A stretch of DNA of 64,000 nucleotides, taken from positions 620,001 through 684,000 of the forward strand of contig NZ_BMJP01000001.1 of assembly GCF_014643515.1 (NCBI RefSeq). The letters run 5' to 3'. Positions 45,418 to 54,129 of the stretch are shown here, piece by piece (the first letter of the stretch is position 1; the number at the start of each line of letters is the position of its first letter). The notes beneath the pieces are model-generated. The model was not told where the DNA came from. It did not search any database and worked only from the letters and a program-made list of their open reading frames with translations. Position numbers and translations under genes: made by a program. The DNA is from Sphingomonas prati (GTDB lineage Bacteria > Pseudomonadota > Alphaproteobacteria > Sphingomonadales > Sphingomonadaceae).

Positions 45418-45929
45418 CGTGCGTCCTCCCGGCCCTGCACCGACTCGATCGCGTCGGCGATGTTGGTGTAGGCGCCGCAACGGCACAGATTGCCGCTCAT
45501 ATTCTCGCGGATCGCATCACGCCCGTCCGCCTTTCCCTCACGCAACATGCCGATCGCCGAACAGATCTGCCCCGGCGTGCAATAGCCGCACTGGAACGCA
45601 TCGTGATCGATGAACGCCTGCTGCATCGGGTGAAGCGTATCGCCCGACGACAGCCCCTCGATCGTCTGGATCTCCGACCCGTCGCGCACCACCGCCAATG
45701 TCAGGCAGCTGTTCACCCGCTTCCCGTCGACCAGCACGGTACATGCCCCGCACTGCCCGTGATCACAGCCCTTCTTGGTGCCGGTCAGGTCCAAACGCTC
45801 GCGCAGCAGGTCGAGCAACGTCACCCAGGGTGCGATCGAGAAATGCTCCGCCTTGCCGTTCACGGTCAGGTCGATGTCGATCAACCGTTCGGCTGTCTGG
45901 GCGGTCGGTTCGGCGAGTTTGGTGGGCAA
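45414..45929 (-). CDS. paoA: Aldehyde oxidoreductase 2Fe-2S subunit (PaoA-like), TTG start
   Basis: Small electron-transfer subunit, 171 residues. Cysteines 55, 60, 63 and 75 (GCDHGQCGACTV, NSCLTLA) bind the plant-ferredoxin-type cluster and 114, 117, 149 and 151 (QCGYCTPGQ, NLCRCGAYTN) the second 2Fe-2S cluster. The best start is the TTG at 45929, which has GGAGG 5 bases before it and gives MPTKLAEPTAQTAERLIDID; the open frame continues to 46133 without a start that is better supported. E. coli PaoA has a Tat signal; no such signal is visible here, so this enzyme may be cytosolic. First gene of the operon paoA-paoB-paoC. Confidence 0.88.
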   Translation of the reverse strand: MPTKLAEPTAQTAERLIDIDLTVNGKAEHFSIAPWVTLLDLLRERLDLTGTKKGCDHGQCGACTVLVDGKRVNSCLTLAVVRDGSEIQTIEGLSSGDTLHPMQQAFIDHDAFQCGYCTPGQICSAIGMLREGKADGRDAIRENMSGNLCRCGAYTNIADAIESVQGREDAR

Positions 45930-46087
45930 TGCGGCCTCCGGCGTCGGGATATGGGCTTCAGACCGACAGCGGCCGGAACGGGTTTTCGTTCCGTTCCGCA
46001 CGGGCTTAGCCGATAATACGGACGCGCCGGTCGCCCGACGGGCCGTCCAAACCCCGACCATCGACAGTGCGACCCCACAACGGGTAG

Positions 46088-48736
46088 ATGGCGCGCGTGA
46101 CCGAACTGCCCCCGCCCCGCCCCGCGCCGCCACCCCGCGGCCGGCTCAAGGTCTTCCTCGGTGCCGCCGCCGGTGTCGGCAAGACCTACGAAATGCTGTC
46201 CGAAGGCATCACGCGGCGTCGCGACGGCGTCGATGTCGTGATCGGCATCGTCGAAACGCACGGCCGCCCCGAACCCGACCGGCTTGCGCGCATGCTGCCC
46301 GACGTTCCCCTCCGCCCCGGCCCCGACCCGGCTCAAGCGATGGACGTCGATGCGCTGATCGCCCGCCGCCCCGCGCTGGTGTTGGTCGATGCGATCGCGT
46401 CGGCCAACCCGGCCGATGCGCGCCATGCCCGGCGCTACCAGGACGTCGAGGAACTGCTCGCCGCCGGGATCAACGTGCTCGCCACGCTCAACATCGAACA
46501 TCTCGAAAGCCTGAACGACGTCGTCGCCTCGGTCACCCACATGCGCGTGACCGACACGATCCCGGACTCGGTGCTGGAATCGGCCGAGATCGAGGTCGTC
46601 GACATCCCGCCCGACGACCTGATCGAACGGCTCCGCGCCGGCAAGGTCCAGGTGCCGCACGAGGCGACCCGCGCCCCCGTCCACGCCTTCTCCAAATCGA
46701 CGCTGTCGGCACTCCGCGAACTGGCGCTCCGCCGCGCGGCGCAGACCGTCGATACGCAGATGCTGGAACATGTCCGCGCACAGGCGCTCGACGGCAACTG
46801 GGCGGCCGGCGAACGGATCGTCGTGGCGATCAGCGAACAGCCCGGCTGCGACGGCCTCGTCCGCGCGACCAAGCGCCTCGCCGACGCGCTCCACGCCGGC
46901 TGGACCGCGGTGCATATCGAAACGCCGCGCACCCGCACCTTCGGCGATGTCGAACGCGCGCGGATCGCCGCGGTGCTCAACCTCGCCACCCGGCTCGGCG
47001 GCGCGGTCGCCTCCGTGCCGGCCGAGGCGGTGCTGCCCGGCCTCCAGGCATTCGCCGCCGACACGCACGCGACGCAGCTCGTCGTCGGCAAGTCCGCCCG
47101 CTCGCGCTGGTTCGAACTGCGCCACGGGTCGGTCGTCGACCGGCTCGTCCGCAACACGCCCGGCGTCGCGGTCCACGTCCTGCCGATGGAGGCGGAAACC
47201 GATACCAAGGCCCCCGCCGGTCGATCGCGCGCTATGCCCGATCGCGGCCGCCACGGGCTGCTCTGGGCGACGATCATGGTCGTCGCGGTCACGGCGCTCG
47301 CCAAGGGGCTCTACGCCTTCCTCGGCATCGGCAACACGGCACTCCTGTATCTGCTGCCCGTCATGGTCGCGGCCAGCACGCACGGCCGCCGCGCCGGGAT
47401 CTACGCCGGCATCCTGTCGTCGATCGCCTACAACTTCTTCTTCCTGCCACCGACCCTGACGCTGACGATCAGCAACCCGGAAAACGTCGTCACCATCATC
47501 GTCCTGCTGTCGGTCGCGTTCGCCACCAGCCAACTTGCCGCCCGCGTCCGGGCCCAAGCCGATCTCGCCGCCACCAGCGCGCACCAGAATGCGGCACTGG
47601 CCGGCTTCCTCCACCGCCTGAACGCCAGCGACAGCGACGCGGCGGTGATGCAGGCGATCTGCACCGAACTCGGCCGGCTGTTCGACGTCCGCGTCGCGCT
47701 GCTGATGCCCTCGGCGGAGGGTCTGACGCTGCGCGCCGCCGTCCCGCCCGCCGAACCGCTCGACTATATCGCCGCCACCGCCGCGCAATGGGCGGTCGAC
47801 AACGGCACGCCCGCCGGCCGCGGATCGGACACGCTGACCGCCTCGGACTGGCTGTTCTACCCGCTGAAGGGCGCCCGCGGCGTGCTCGGCGCGGTCGGCG
47901 TCGCGCGCGACGACGGCCGCACCCCGATCCGCTCGGATCGTATCGGCCTGCTCACCGGCCTGCTGAGCCAGGCGGCGCTGGTGCTCGAACGCATGCTGCT
48001 CGAATCCGAGACCCGCGACGTCGTCCAGCTCAAGGAACGCGACCGCCTCCGCGCCGCTTTGCTCTCTTCGGTCAGCCACGACCTGCGCACGCCGCTCACC
48101 GCGATCCTCGCCGCCGCATCCGAACTGCGCGCTGATCCCGCGACTCCGGCCGCACTCGACACGATCGACGACGAGGCACGCCGCCTCAACCGGTTCGTCG
48201 CCAACCTGCTCGACATGGCGCGGGTAGAGGCCGGCGCGCTCGCCGCCGCGGCCGAACCGACCGACCTGACAGACGCGATCGGCTCCGCGGTCCACGACAC
48301 ACGCCGTACGCTCGTCGGCCGCGCGGTCGAACTCGCGGTCCCGGCCGACCTGCCGATGGTCCGGCTCGATCCGCAGCTGTTCCACCATGTCCTGATTAAC
48401 CTGCTCGACAATGCCGGCCGCTACGGCGATCCCGACACCCCCATCACGATCCGCGCCGAACGCCTCCCCGACGCGCTGACCCTCTCGATCCTCGACCGTG
48501 GCCCCGGCCTGCCGCCCGGCCGCGAGGCGGAAGCGTTCGAAACCTTCGCCCGCCTCCAGGGCTCCGACCGTGCGCAGGGCGGCACCGGTCTCGGCCTTGC
48601 CATCGTCAAGGGTTTCGCCGAAGCCATGGGCATGACCGTCGCCGCCACCGCCCGCACCGACCGTAACGGCGCCTGCTTCACGCTGACCATGCCGGACGCC
48701 CTGCTGGTCCGCGCGTCCAGCGGCGACGAGACATGA
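46088..48736 (+). CDS. kdpD: Sensor histidine kinase KdpD
   Basis: An 882-residue sensor kinase for potassium limitation or osmotic stress. The N-terminal KdpD domain carries the Walker A-like GRLKVFLGAAAGVGKTYEML (about residues 20-40) and DALIARRPALVLVDAIASANP, followed by a USP-like domain (about 235-370), four short membrane helices of the DUF4118 type (about 390-500), a GAF-like segment, and the kinase core with the phospho-histidine in LLSSVSHDLRTPLTAILAA (about residue 660), an N-box and GGTGLGLAIVKGFAEAMG. It overlaps kdpE by 4 bp (ATGA). No kdpFABC is adjacent. Confidence 0.93.
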   Translation: MARVTELPPPRPAPPPRGRLKVFLGAAAGVGKTYEMLSEGITRRRDGVDVVIGIVETHGRPEPDRLARMLPDVPLRPGPDPAQAMDVDALIARRPALVLVDAIASANPADARHARRYQDVEELLAAGINVLATLNIEHLESLNDVVASVTHMRVTDTIPDSVLESAEIEVVDIPPDDLIERLRAGKVQVPHEATRAPVHAFSKSTLSALRELALRRAAQTVDTQMLEHVRAQALDGNWAAGERIVVAISEQPGCDGLVRATKRLADALHAGWTAVHIETPRTRTFGDVERARIAAVLNLATRLGGAVASVPAEAVLPGLQAFAADTHATQLVVGKSARSRWFELRHGSVVDRLVRNTPGVAVHVLPMEAETDTKAPAGRSRAMPDRGRHGLLWATIMVVAVTALAKGLYAFLGIGNTALLYLLPVMVAASTHGRRAGIYAGILSSIAYNFFFLPPTLTLTISNPENVVTIIVLLSVAFATSQLAARVRAQADLAATSAHQNAALAGFLHRLNASDSDAAVMQAICTELGRLFDVRVALLMPSAEGLTLRAAVPPAEPLDYIAATAAQWAVDNGTPAGRGSDTLTASDWLFYPLKGARGVLGAVGVARDDGRTPIRSDRIGLLTGLLSQAALVLERMLLESETRDVVQLKERDRLRAALLSSVSHDLRTPLTAILAAASELRADPATPAALDTIDDEARRLNRFVANLLDMARVEAGALAAAAEPTDLTDAIGSAVHDTRRTLVGRAVELAVPADLPMVRLDPQLFHHVLINLLDNAGRYGDPDTPITIRAERLPDALTLSILDRGPGLPPGREAEAFETFARLQGSDRAQGGTGLGLAIVKGFAEAMGMTVAATARTDRNGACFTLTMPDALLVRASSGDET

Positions 48737-49425
48737 CCACCGCGAACCGCATCCTGGTCGTCGACGACGAACCCGCCATCCGCCGACTCCTGCGCACCGC
48801 ACTGGAACGCGTCGGCCACGCCGTATCGGAGGCCGGCAACGCCGCAGACGCACTCGCCGTGCTGACCGCTGATCGTCCGCAGGTCGTGCTGCTCGATCTC
48901 GGCCTGCCCGACCGCGACGGGCTCGAACTCGTACCGCTCATGCGCGCCCGCTCGGACGCGACCATCCTCGTCGTCTCCGCACGCGACGCGACCGACCTGA
49001 AGGTCGCCGCGCTCGATCTCGGCGCGGCCGACTACATAACGAAACCGTTCGACACCGACGAGCTGCTCGCCCGCGTCCGCGCCGCGCTCCGCCACCGGCT
49101 CGTCTCCGGCGGTGGCCGCACAAGCGTCCGCGCCGGGCCGATCCTGATCGACCTGCTCGACCGCCGCGTCCTGCGCGACGATGCGGCCGTCCACCTGACG
49201 CCCAAGGAATATGAAGTACTGACCGAACTGGCGCGCTACCCCGGCCGGGTCGTCACGCACGCGCATCTGCTGCGCACCGTCTGGCCGCACGAGACCGACG
49301 GACAGGTCGGATATCTCCGCGTCGTGGTCCGCACTCTGCGCGGCAAGCTGGAGGCGGATCCGTCCGCACCCACGCTGATCGTCAACGAACTGGGTGTCGG
49401 CTACCGTCTGATGGGCAGCGACTGA
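48733..49425 (+). CDS. kdpE: Response regulator KdpE
   Basis: A 230-residue OmpR-type regulator that pairs with KdpD. The receiver has DDEPAIRRLLRT, the phosphorylated aspartate at residue 55 (VVLLDLGLPDRDG) and the lysine in ADYITKPFDTDEL. The winged helix has LTPKEYEVLTELARYPGRVVTHAHLLRTVW and ends with LGVGYRLM. The RDGLELVPLMRARSDATILVVSARD segment is typical of KdpE. The start ATG at 48733 overlaps the kdpD stop. Normal targets are kdpFABC promoters; none is in the window. Confidence 0.93.
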   Translation: MTTANRILVVDDEPAIRRLLRTALERVGHAVSEAGNAADALAVLTADRPQVVLLDLGLPDRDGLELVPLMRARSDATILVVSARDATDLKVAALDLGAADYITKPFDTDELLARVRAALRHRLVSGGGRTSVRAGPILIDLLDRRVLRDDAAVHLTPKEYEVLTELARYPGRVVTHAHLLRTVWPHETDGQVGYLRVVVRTLRGKLEADPSAPTLIVNELGVGYRLMGSD

Positions 49426-49434
49426 CATGGGAAA

Positions 49435-49463
49435 TCCCCGCCGCGGACGAACCGCGACGGGGA
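49435..49463. terminator. Bidirectional hairpin between kdpE and the ferritin-like gene
   Basis: TCCCCG-CCGCGG and CCGCG-CGGGGA pair with a small internal mismatch around ACGAA, in the 50-bp gap between convergent genes. There is no T-tract. Confidence 0.5.
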
Positions 49464-49475
49464 CAGGCGCGCCGC

Positions 49476-50468
49476 TCAGTTTGCAGCGCTGGTCCGGATC
49501 GTGCCGTTAAGGCCCGACGGGAAGAACCCGCCCGCCGAAACCGCGGTCCGCGACAAGTACACGATATTCAACACCTGCCCGGTCGTCCGGCCGAACGCCA
49601 GGCCATTGGCATCGGTCGGTACGATGTTCGACGCATTCCCGATCGCACGAATGCCCTGGTCGAGATCGGTCGCACCATCCAGGCTGTCGCGCGCGGTCGA
49701 GATCGACTCCGTCGCGTTGATCAGTGCCGGCGTCGCAACGCCCTTCCGGTACAACACGGTGCGGATCAGCCCGGCATGATAGGCTTCCGCCGCCAGGATC
49801 CCGGCCGCCGCTTCGGTGAACGTCTTGTTGGAGATCAGCGACGCCGCACCCTTATAGGCGGACACCCCGACATCCTCGAAGATGAACGCGCCGAGCAGGA
49901 AGTTCTCGTCATTGGCGTAAGGATCGAACGTCGAACCCGCGCCGGTGATGAGGCCCGCCGCGCGCGCCGCGGACGAAAACGCACCCGTCGCCGTGGAACC
50001 GATATCGAGCGCCGGCTGGCCAACGGTCGCGGTGCCGATCACGCTGCGCAGGAAACGCACGTGATTGATCTCGTCCTGCGCGATTTCCAGCGCATAGGCC
50101 GCGACGACCGGATCGGTGAACGTCACCTTCCGCCCGCCCGTGACGGCACCGGTGCCACCGATACCGCCCGTCAGGCTGGCGTCCAGACCCACGCCGAACG
50201 CGGCAAAGGAATAGAATTGCGCCTCCAGATATTCCAGGTTCAACGCGAAGTTCAGGATGTCCTGATCCGGCACCGTGGCACTGGTTGGCGTCGGCGTCGG
50301 GGTCGGCGTCGGCGTGACGCTGGGGTTGCCGCTGCCCCCACAGGCCGCCAGCAGCGACACGCCGCCGACCATGACCGCGGCACCGCCAGCCATCTTGAAG
50401 AACTCACGCCGCTCGCCCCGGCGCTTCACGCGCTGGTCCAGCGCTTCGATCATCTTTTCGCTATTCAT
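49476..50468 (-). CDS. Ferritin-like domain lipoprotein (copy 2 of a tandem pair)
   Basis: A 330-residue exported protein of the Ferritin_2-like group, annotated in many genomes as ferritin-like domain-containing. A charged N terminus (DQRVKRRGERREFFKMAGG) is followed by an export signal with lipobox LLAAC (Cys about residue 43), then the linker (TPTPTPTPTPT) and the four-helix domain ([83 protein letters not shown]) with Glu and His at metal-site positions. It is close to the upstream copy at 50509 over the whole domain. Start ATG at 50468, with GGAGAG before it. Role: likely metal or oxidative-stress related; not established. Confidence 0.82.
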   Translation of the reverse strand: MNSEKMIEALDQRVKRRGERREFFKMAGGAAVMVGGVSLLAACGGSGNPSVTPTPTPTPTPTSATVPDQDILNFALNLEYLEAQFYSFAAFGVGLDASLTGGIGGTGAVTGGRKVTFTDPVVAAYALEIAQDEINHVRFLRSVIGTATVGQPALDIGSTATGAFSSAARAAGLITGAGSTFDPYANDENFLLGAFIFEDVGVSAYKGAASLISNKTFTEAAAGILAAEAYHAGLIRTVLYRKGVATPALINATESISTARDSLDGATDLDQGIRAIGNASNIVPTDANGLAFGRTTGQVLNIVYLSRTAVSAGGFFPSGLNGTIRTSAAN

Positions 50469-50508
50469 CGAAATCTCTCCGCAATCATGCGTGAAACAGG
50501 TCTGCGGA

Positions 50509-51459
50509 TCAGTTCGCAGCGCTCGTTCGGATGGTGCCGTTGACACCTGCGGGGAAGAAGCCGCCACTGCCGACCGCGGCCCTGTTCAGGTACACGATGT
50601 TCAGCACCTGACCGGCGCTCCGGCTGTACGCCAGACCGTTCGCATCGAGCGGAACGATATTGGACGCGCCGTTAATCGCGGCCACGCCCTGATCCAGGTC
50701 GGTCGACCCGTCCAGGCTGTCGCGTGCGGTGGAGATCGATTCCGTCGCGGTGATCAGCGACGGCGTCTGGATGCCCTTGGCGTACAGCGTCGTGCGCACG
50801 ATCGCCGCATGATACGCCTCGACCGCCAGGATGCCGGCGGCGGCATCGAGGAACGTCGCGCTGGTCAGCAACGGCGATGCGCCCTTGTACGCGGTCACGC
50901 CGACATCTTCGAAGATGTACGCGCCGAGCAGGAAATTCTCGTCGGACGCATAGGGATCGAACGATGCGCCCGGACCGATCAGGCCGGCGGCGCGCGCCGC
51001 GGACGAAAACGCCCCGTTCGGGGTCGCGCCGATATCGATCGCGGGCTGCGCCACGGCGGCGGACGCCAGCGCGGTGCGGAGGAACGCCACGTGCGCGATT
51101 TCGTCGGCAGCGATCTCACGCGCATATTGCGCGACGACGTTGTCGGTAAAGGTCACCTGACGACCACCGGTCACCGCACCCTGCGTGCCCGTGCCGGTCA
51201 GCAGCGATGCCGACAGCCCGGTGCCGAACGCCGCGAACGAGTAGAATTGCGCTTCGAGATATTCGAGGTTCAGCGCGAAGTTCAGGATGTCCGCATCGGT
51301 CACCGCCGTCTGCGCTTCGGCCTGAACCGCAACTGCGCCCGCGGCGAGGCCACCGACGATCTTGCCTGCGCCAGCCATCGTCTTGAAGAACTCACGGCGA
51401 TCGTTGCGCCGTGTCACCCTTGCATCCAGCGCGTCCATAATCAGACTGTCGTCGGTCAT
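50509..51459 (-). CDS. Ferritin-like domain protein (copy 1 of a tandem pair)
   Basis: A 316-residue paralogue of the gene at 49476. The same [21 protein letters not shown] start precedes a hydrophobic export signal ending AVQAEAQ, without the lipobox cysteine and without the Thr-Pro linker. The ferritin-like core is nearly the same ([77 protein letters not shown]), and both proteins end [16 protein letters not shown] or [16 protein letters not shown]. The ATG at 51459 has the strong Shine-Dalgarno AGGAGGT. A 40-bp gap to copy 2 suggests one transcript. The 5' leader contains a large hairpin (51477-51513). Confidence 0.83.
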   Translation of the reverse strand: MTDDSLIMDALDARVTRRNDRREFFKTMAGAGKIVGGLAAGAVAVQAEAQTAVTDADILNFALNLEYLEAQFYSFAAFGTGLSASLLTGTGTQGAVTGGRQVTFTDNVVAQYAREIAADEIAHVAFLRTALASAAVAQPAIDIGATPNGAFSSAARAAGLIGPGASFDPYASDENFLLGAYIFEDVGVTAYKGASPLLTSATFLDAAAGILAVEAYHAAIVRTTLYAKGIQTPSLITATESISTARDSLDGSTDLDQGVAAINGASNIVPLDANGLAYSRSAGQVLNIVYLNRAAVGSGGFFPAGVNGTIRTSAAN

Positions 51460-51476
51460 GCGTACCTCCTCCTGCT

Positions 51477-51513
51477 AACTCCCCACCGATACGGAGCGGT
51501 CATTCGGGGAGTT
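51477..51513 (-). promoter_or_regulatory. Leader hairpin upstream of the ferritin-like gene pair
   Basis: On the transcript strand AACTCCCC and GGGGAGTT form an 8-bp stem, with an inner ACCG/CGGT stem and a GAATG bulge. The structure ends about 4 bases before the AGGAGGAGGT ribosome-binding site of the gene starting at 51459. It could influence mRNA stability or translation, or be an operator on the DNA. Confidence 0.35.
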
Positions 51514-51599
51514 GCACGGGACGGCGACTTTATTGCGATTCATGCATCCGCTGAAATATTCGGCCGAACTTAACCGGCGTGACCGGCTTCCGCACACAC

Positions 51600-51628
51600 A
51601 AAAAAGGGGCCGGCAATCGCCGACCCCT
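51600..51628 (-). terminator. Intrinsic terminator of the glycine-zipper gene
   Basis: On the minus strand GGGGTCGGC-GATT-GCCGGCCCC forms a 9-bp stem with one G-U pair and is followed by six T. It lies about 30 bp beyond the stop at 51658. Confidence 0.85.
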
Positions 51629-51657
51629 CCGTTCTTCCGATCGGTTCTATCCGCGGC

Positions 51658-52053
51658 TCAGCAGCGACGACCGTCCGACTTGTCGACCGCGCGACCGGCG
51701 AGCGCGCCGACACCCGCGCCGAGAATCGTGCCGAGAGTCCGATCACCGCGACCGGCCACCTGGTTGCCAAGCAGACCACCGGCGATGCCGCCGATCGCCA
51801 GACCGCCATTACCCTTGTCGTAGCAGCGCTGGTTGCCGCGATACCCGTTGTTGCCGCGATAGCCGCGGTTGCCCCGGCCATAACGACGGTCGCGGCGGTC
51901 GCGATAGCCGACGTCCTGGAACCCGGACTGGCCATCGTCGTAACGGCTATACTGTGCCGGCGCGTTCCAGCCCTGCGCCATGGCGGGCATGGGGGCGACG
52001 ACGGCCAGCGAGGTCAGCGAAAGCGTAGCGGCGGTGAGGAACTTCGTGAACAT
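51658..52053 (-). CDS. Glycine-zipper 2TM domain exported protein
   Basis: A 131-residue protein. Signal peptide MFTKFLTAATLSLTSLAVVA with cleavage after PAMAQ. The middle is rich in Arg, Gly, Tyr and Asp (YRDRRDRRYGRGNRGYRGNN), and the C-terminal half is a glycine-zipper (GGLAIGGIAGGLLGNQVAGRG, GTILGAGVGALAGRAVDKS) like that of outer-membrane lipoprotein SlyB/RcnB-neighbour proteins. It should sit in or at the outer membrane; the basic tyrosine-rich region resembles RcnB-type linkers. The ATG at 52053 is preceded by AGGGAG. A clear terminator follows. Confidence 0.85.
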   Translation of the reverse strand: MFTKFLTAATLSLTSLAVVAPMPAMAQGWNAPAQYSRYDDGQSGFQDVGYRDRRDRRYGRGNRGYRGNNGYRGNQRCYDKGNGGLAIGGIAGGLLGNQVAGRGDRTLGTILGAGVGALAGRAVDKSDGRRC

Positions 52054-52188
52054 GTCGATCTCCCTGTGTTCGATCTGCGAATGTCTCTCTGCGCCGATTC
52101 GCATGTTCCTTCTCTGAACACAGCTGTTAGCGGCCGTTCAGCAACGCTTTCCCTTGGCCTCTGGCCGGACGCCCGGCATGGATCGGTC

Positions 52189-53082
52189 ATGACGCAACCG
52201 ACCGCCCGCCCGCTCGCCCATCTCCGCGGCGCCCGCCCCCCGGCGCCGGCATGGTACGACGCCGCGCTGGCCGACCGGCCGGAGACCGGGTCCGCCTTGG
52301 TGGGGGGGGCCACGATCGAATGGCGCGCCTGGGGTTCGCGCGGCGCGCCGGGCCTGCTCCTCGTCCACGGCGGCTGGGCGCATGCCGGCTGGTGGTCGCA
52401 CATCGCCCCGCTGCTGGCGCGCGAGCGACGGGTTGCCGCGCTTTCGCTGTCCGGGATGGGCGGGTCCGACTGGCGGGCGGCCTATTCGATCGAGCAATAT
52501 GCGGATGAGCTTCGCGCCGTCTCGCACGCCGCCGGGCTCGACGCCGCCGGCCCGCCCACGCTGGTCGGCCACAGTTTCGGCTGCGCCCCGGTCATCGCCG
52601 CCCTGGCCGATCCGTCCGGCTGGGCCGCCGGCGGCATCCTGATCGACGGGTCGATCACCATGAAACCCGGCACCCGCCCGCCCGTCACTGGCCTGCGAAC
52701 GCAGCATTTCGCCGATCTGGACGCGGCGCTCGCCCGCTTCCGCCTGATGCCCGAACAGCCCTGCGACAATCTCTACATCGTCGACGGCATCGCCCGTGGG
52801 TCCGTCACCGCTTGTGACACCGGCCTCCGCTGGTCGTTCGATCCGACGCTCTACGATCGCTGCACGCTGATCGACACGCGCGCCACTGCAAAGGCGATCC
52901 GCGCGCCGCTGGCGTTCATTCGTGGGGAACTCTCCGCGATTGTACCGCCGGAGACGCTGGCGGGGCTACGGGCGGACCTGCCCGCCATGCGCGTGGTCAC
53001 CATCCCGAACGCGCATCATCATGTCATGATCGATCAACCGATCGCGCTGGTCACAGCGATCGAGGACCTGCTGGCCGGCTGA
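52189..53082 (+). CDS. Alpha/beta-fold hydrolase
   Basis: A 297-residue alpha/beta hydrolase. The oxyanion segment LLLVHGGWAHAGWWSHI (about residues 55-70), the nucleophile serine in LVGHSFGCAP (about 128) and the histidine in IPNAHHHVMIDQP (about 278) are clear. The acid residue normally seen after strand 6 is not obvious (FIRGELSAIVPPE). The start ATG at 52189 gives MTQPTARPLAHLRGA; an upstream extension to 52066 covers the divergent leader of the glycine-zipper gene and is unlikely. The substrate is unknown. It is convergent with hup. Confidence 0.87.
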   Translation: MTQPTARPLAHLRGARPPAPAWYDAALADRPETGSALVGGATIEWRAWGSRGAPGLLLVHGGWAHAGWWSHIAPLLARERRVAALSLSGMGGSDWRAAYSIEQYADELRAVSHAAGLDAAGPPTLVGHSFGCAPVIAALADPSGWAAGGILIDGSITMKPGTRPPVTGLRTQHFADLDAALARFRLMPEQPCDNLYIVDGIARGSVTACDTGLRWSFDPTLYDRCTLIDTRATAKAIRAPLAFIRGELSAIVPPETLAGLRADLPAMRVVTIPNAHHHVMIDQPIALVTAIEDLLAG

Positions 53083-53098
53083 GCCGTCACCGCGGTCG

Positions 53099-53137
53099 AA
53101 AAAGGATAGGGCCGCCGACTAACCCGGCGGCGGCCCC
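53099..53137 (-). terminator. Terminator of the HU gene
   Basis: On the minus strand GGGCCGCC and GGCGGCCC pair 7 bases beyond the HU stop, and CTATCCTTTTT follows. Confidence 0.65.
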
Positions 53138-53143
53138 TACAGA

Positions 53144-53419
53144 TCAGGCGTTCAGCGCGTCGCGCACGGCCTTGGACGGCTGGAAGCTCAGCTTGCGCGA
53201 TGCGGCGATATCCATCGTTTCGCCGGTGCGGGGGTTGCGGCCTTCGCGGGCCGGACGGTCCTGGACCTTGAACTTGCCGAAACCGGGCAGCGAAACCTCG
53301 GTCCCCTCGGCAGCGGCGTCGGTGATCGCCTTGAAGATGCTCTCGACGACGGACTTGGCCTGTGCCTTGGTCATGTCGTGCTCGGTGGCGATGGCGTCTG
53401 CCAGTGCTGCGCTGTTCAT
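53144..53419 (-). CDS. hupB: DNA-binding protein HU
   Basis: Small nucleoid-associated protein, 91 residues, of the HU/IHF family. The conserved core is FGKFKVQDRPAREGRNPRTG with its intercalating proline arm, followed by ETMDIAASRKLSFQPSKAVRDALN. The N-terminal helices (MNSAALADAIATEHDMTKAQAKSVVES-type) form the dimer body. The length is normal. The ATG at 53419 starts the helix directly. Flanking genes are unrelated; it stands as its own transcription unit with a terminator. Confidence 0.96.
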   Translation of the reverse strand: MNSAALADAIATEHDMTKAQAKSVVESIFKAITDAAAEGTEVSLPGFGKFKVQDRPAREGRNPRTGETMDIAASRKLSFQPSKAVRDALNA

Positions 53420-53540
53420 CGGTCTGCTGTTCCTCTGTGGTTGACGGAGCCGGCGTCCTGCCGAACTTTGCCAGCGCTGTCACCCCTGCACTAGGGTTAA
53501 CCGCCCTCTGTGACGCAGCGTCTCGCGCCTTCGGCACGCT

Positions 53541-54023
53541 TCATCGGCTCAGCCGTCGGCGGATGCGCGAAACGATGCCGCGACCGGTCTTTCGCGGCCC
53601 GGCCTCCAACGCGCGGAACCGCTCGATCCGGCACTCCCCGCCGGACCGAACACGCACGCTGTCACGATCGGCGCAGACCAGCCCGTCGGTGCCCGGCCGG
53701 ATGTAGAAACCACCATAATAATCGAGGTCCGGGCAATCGTCCTCGAACTGCGCGCGCACCCGGTTCCCGCCGCGCAGCAACAGGTCGACGCTGTCCTCGG
53801 CAACGACCGCCGCAGCCCCGATCTTGTTCATCGGCACGCACTTCGGGCCCTTGCGCTCGCGCCACCGCGTCTGCCCCGCGGGGGCCGGATCCACCTGACG
53901 CGTCGGGACGCGCACGATGGTGCTCCGCCGGATCATCATCTGCGTCACGATCATCGTCGATCCCGCATCCCGCGCCGGCGCGGACCCCGCCGCCAGCAGC
54001 AGCATCGCACACCAGATCATCAT
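53541..54023 (-). CDS. Small exported protein, function unknown
   Basis: A 160-residue protein with a short export signal (MMIWCAMLLLAAGSAPARDAG). The mature part contains a basic stretch (MMIRRSTIVRVPTRQVDP), a segment with one cysteine (WRERKGPKCVPMNKIGAAAVVAEDSVDLLLRGGNRVRAQFEDDCPDLDYYGGFY-like; note Cys pairs CVPMNK and DDCPDLDYYGGFYI) and later cysteines (GLVCADRD, GGECRIERF), which may form disulfides. The pattern is familiar from unnamed sphingomonad periplasmic proteins, but I cannot name a family. ATG at 54023 or 54020. Upstream frame to 54086 is not supported. Confidence 0.75.
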   Translation of the reverse strand: MMIWCAMLLLAAGSAPARDAGSTMIVTQMMIRRSTIVRVPTRQVDPAPAGQTRWRERKGPKCVPMNKIGAAAVVAEDSVDLLLRGGNRVRAQFEDDCPDLDYYGGFYIRPGTDGLVCADRDSVRVRSGGECRIERFRALEAGPRKTGRGIVSRIRRRLSR

Positions 54024-54129
54024 GATTCCGCATTCGTCATGGGGTGCAGCGTTTCGGCCCGGCGACTGAACGCCGGATGAACCCAACCCGGCTATCGGCT
54101 ACACTGGCTGATTGCGCTATCAGGGTGTG

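Noticed and set aside
50280-50335. GTCGGCGTC-type tandem repeats, considered as a CRISPR or regulatory repeat array
   Set aside because: They are codons for the Thr-Pro linker of the ferritin-like lipoprotein, not repeats with spacers.
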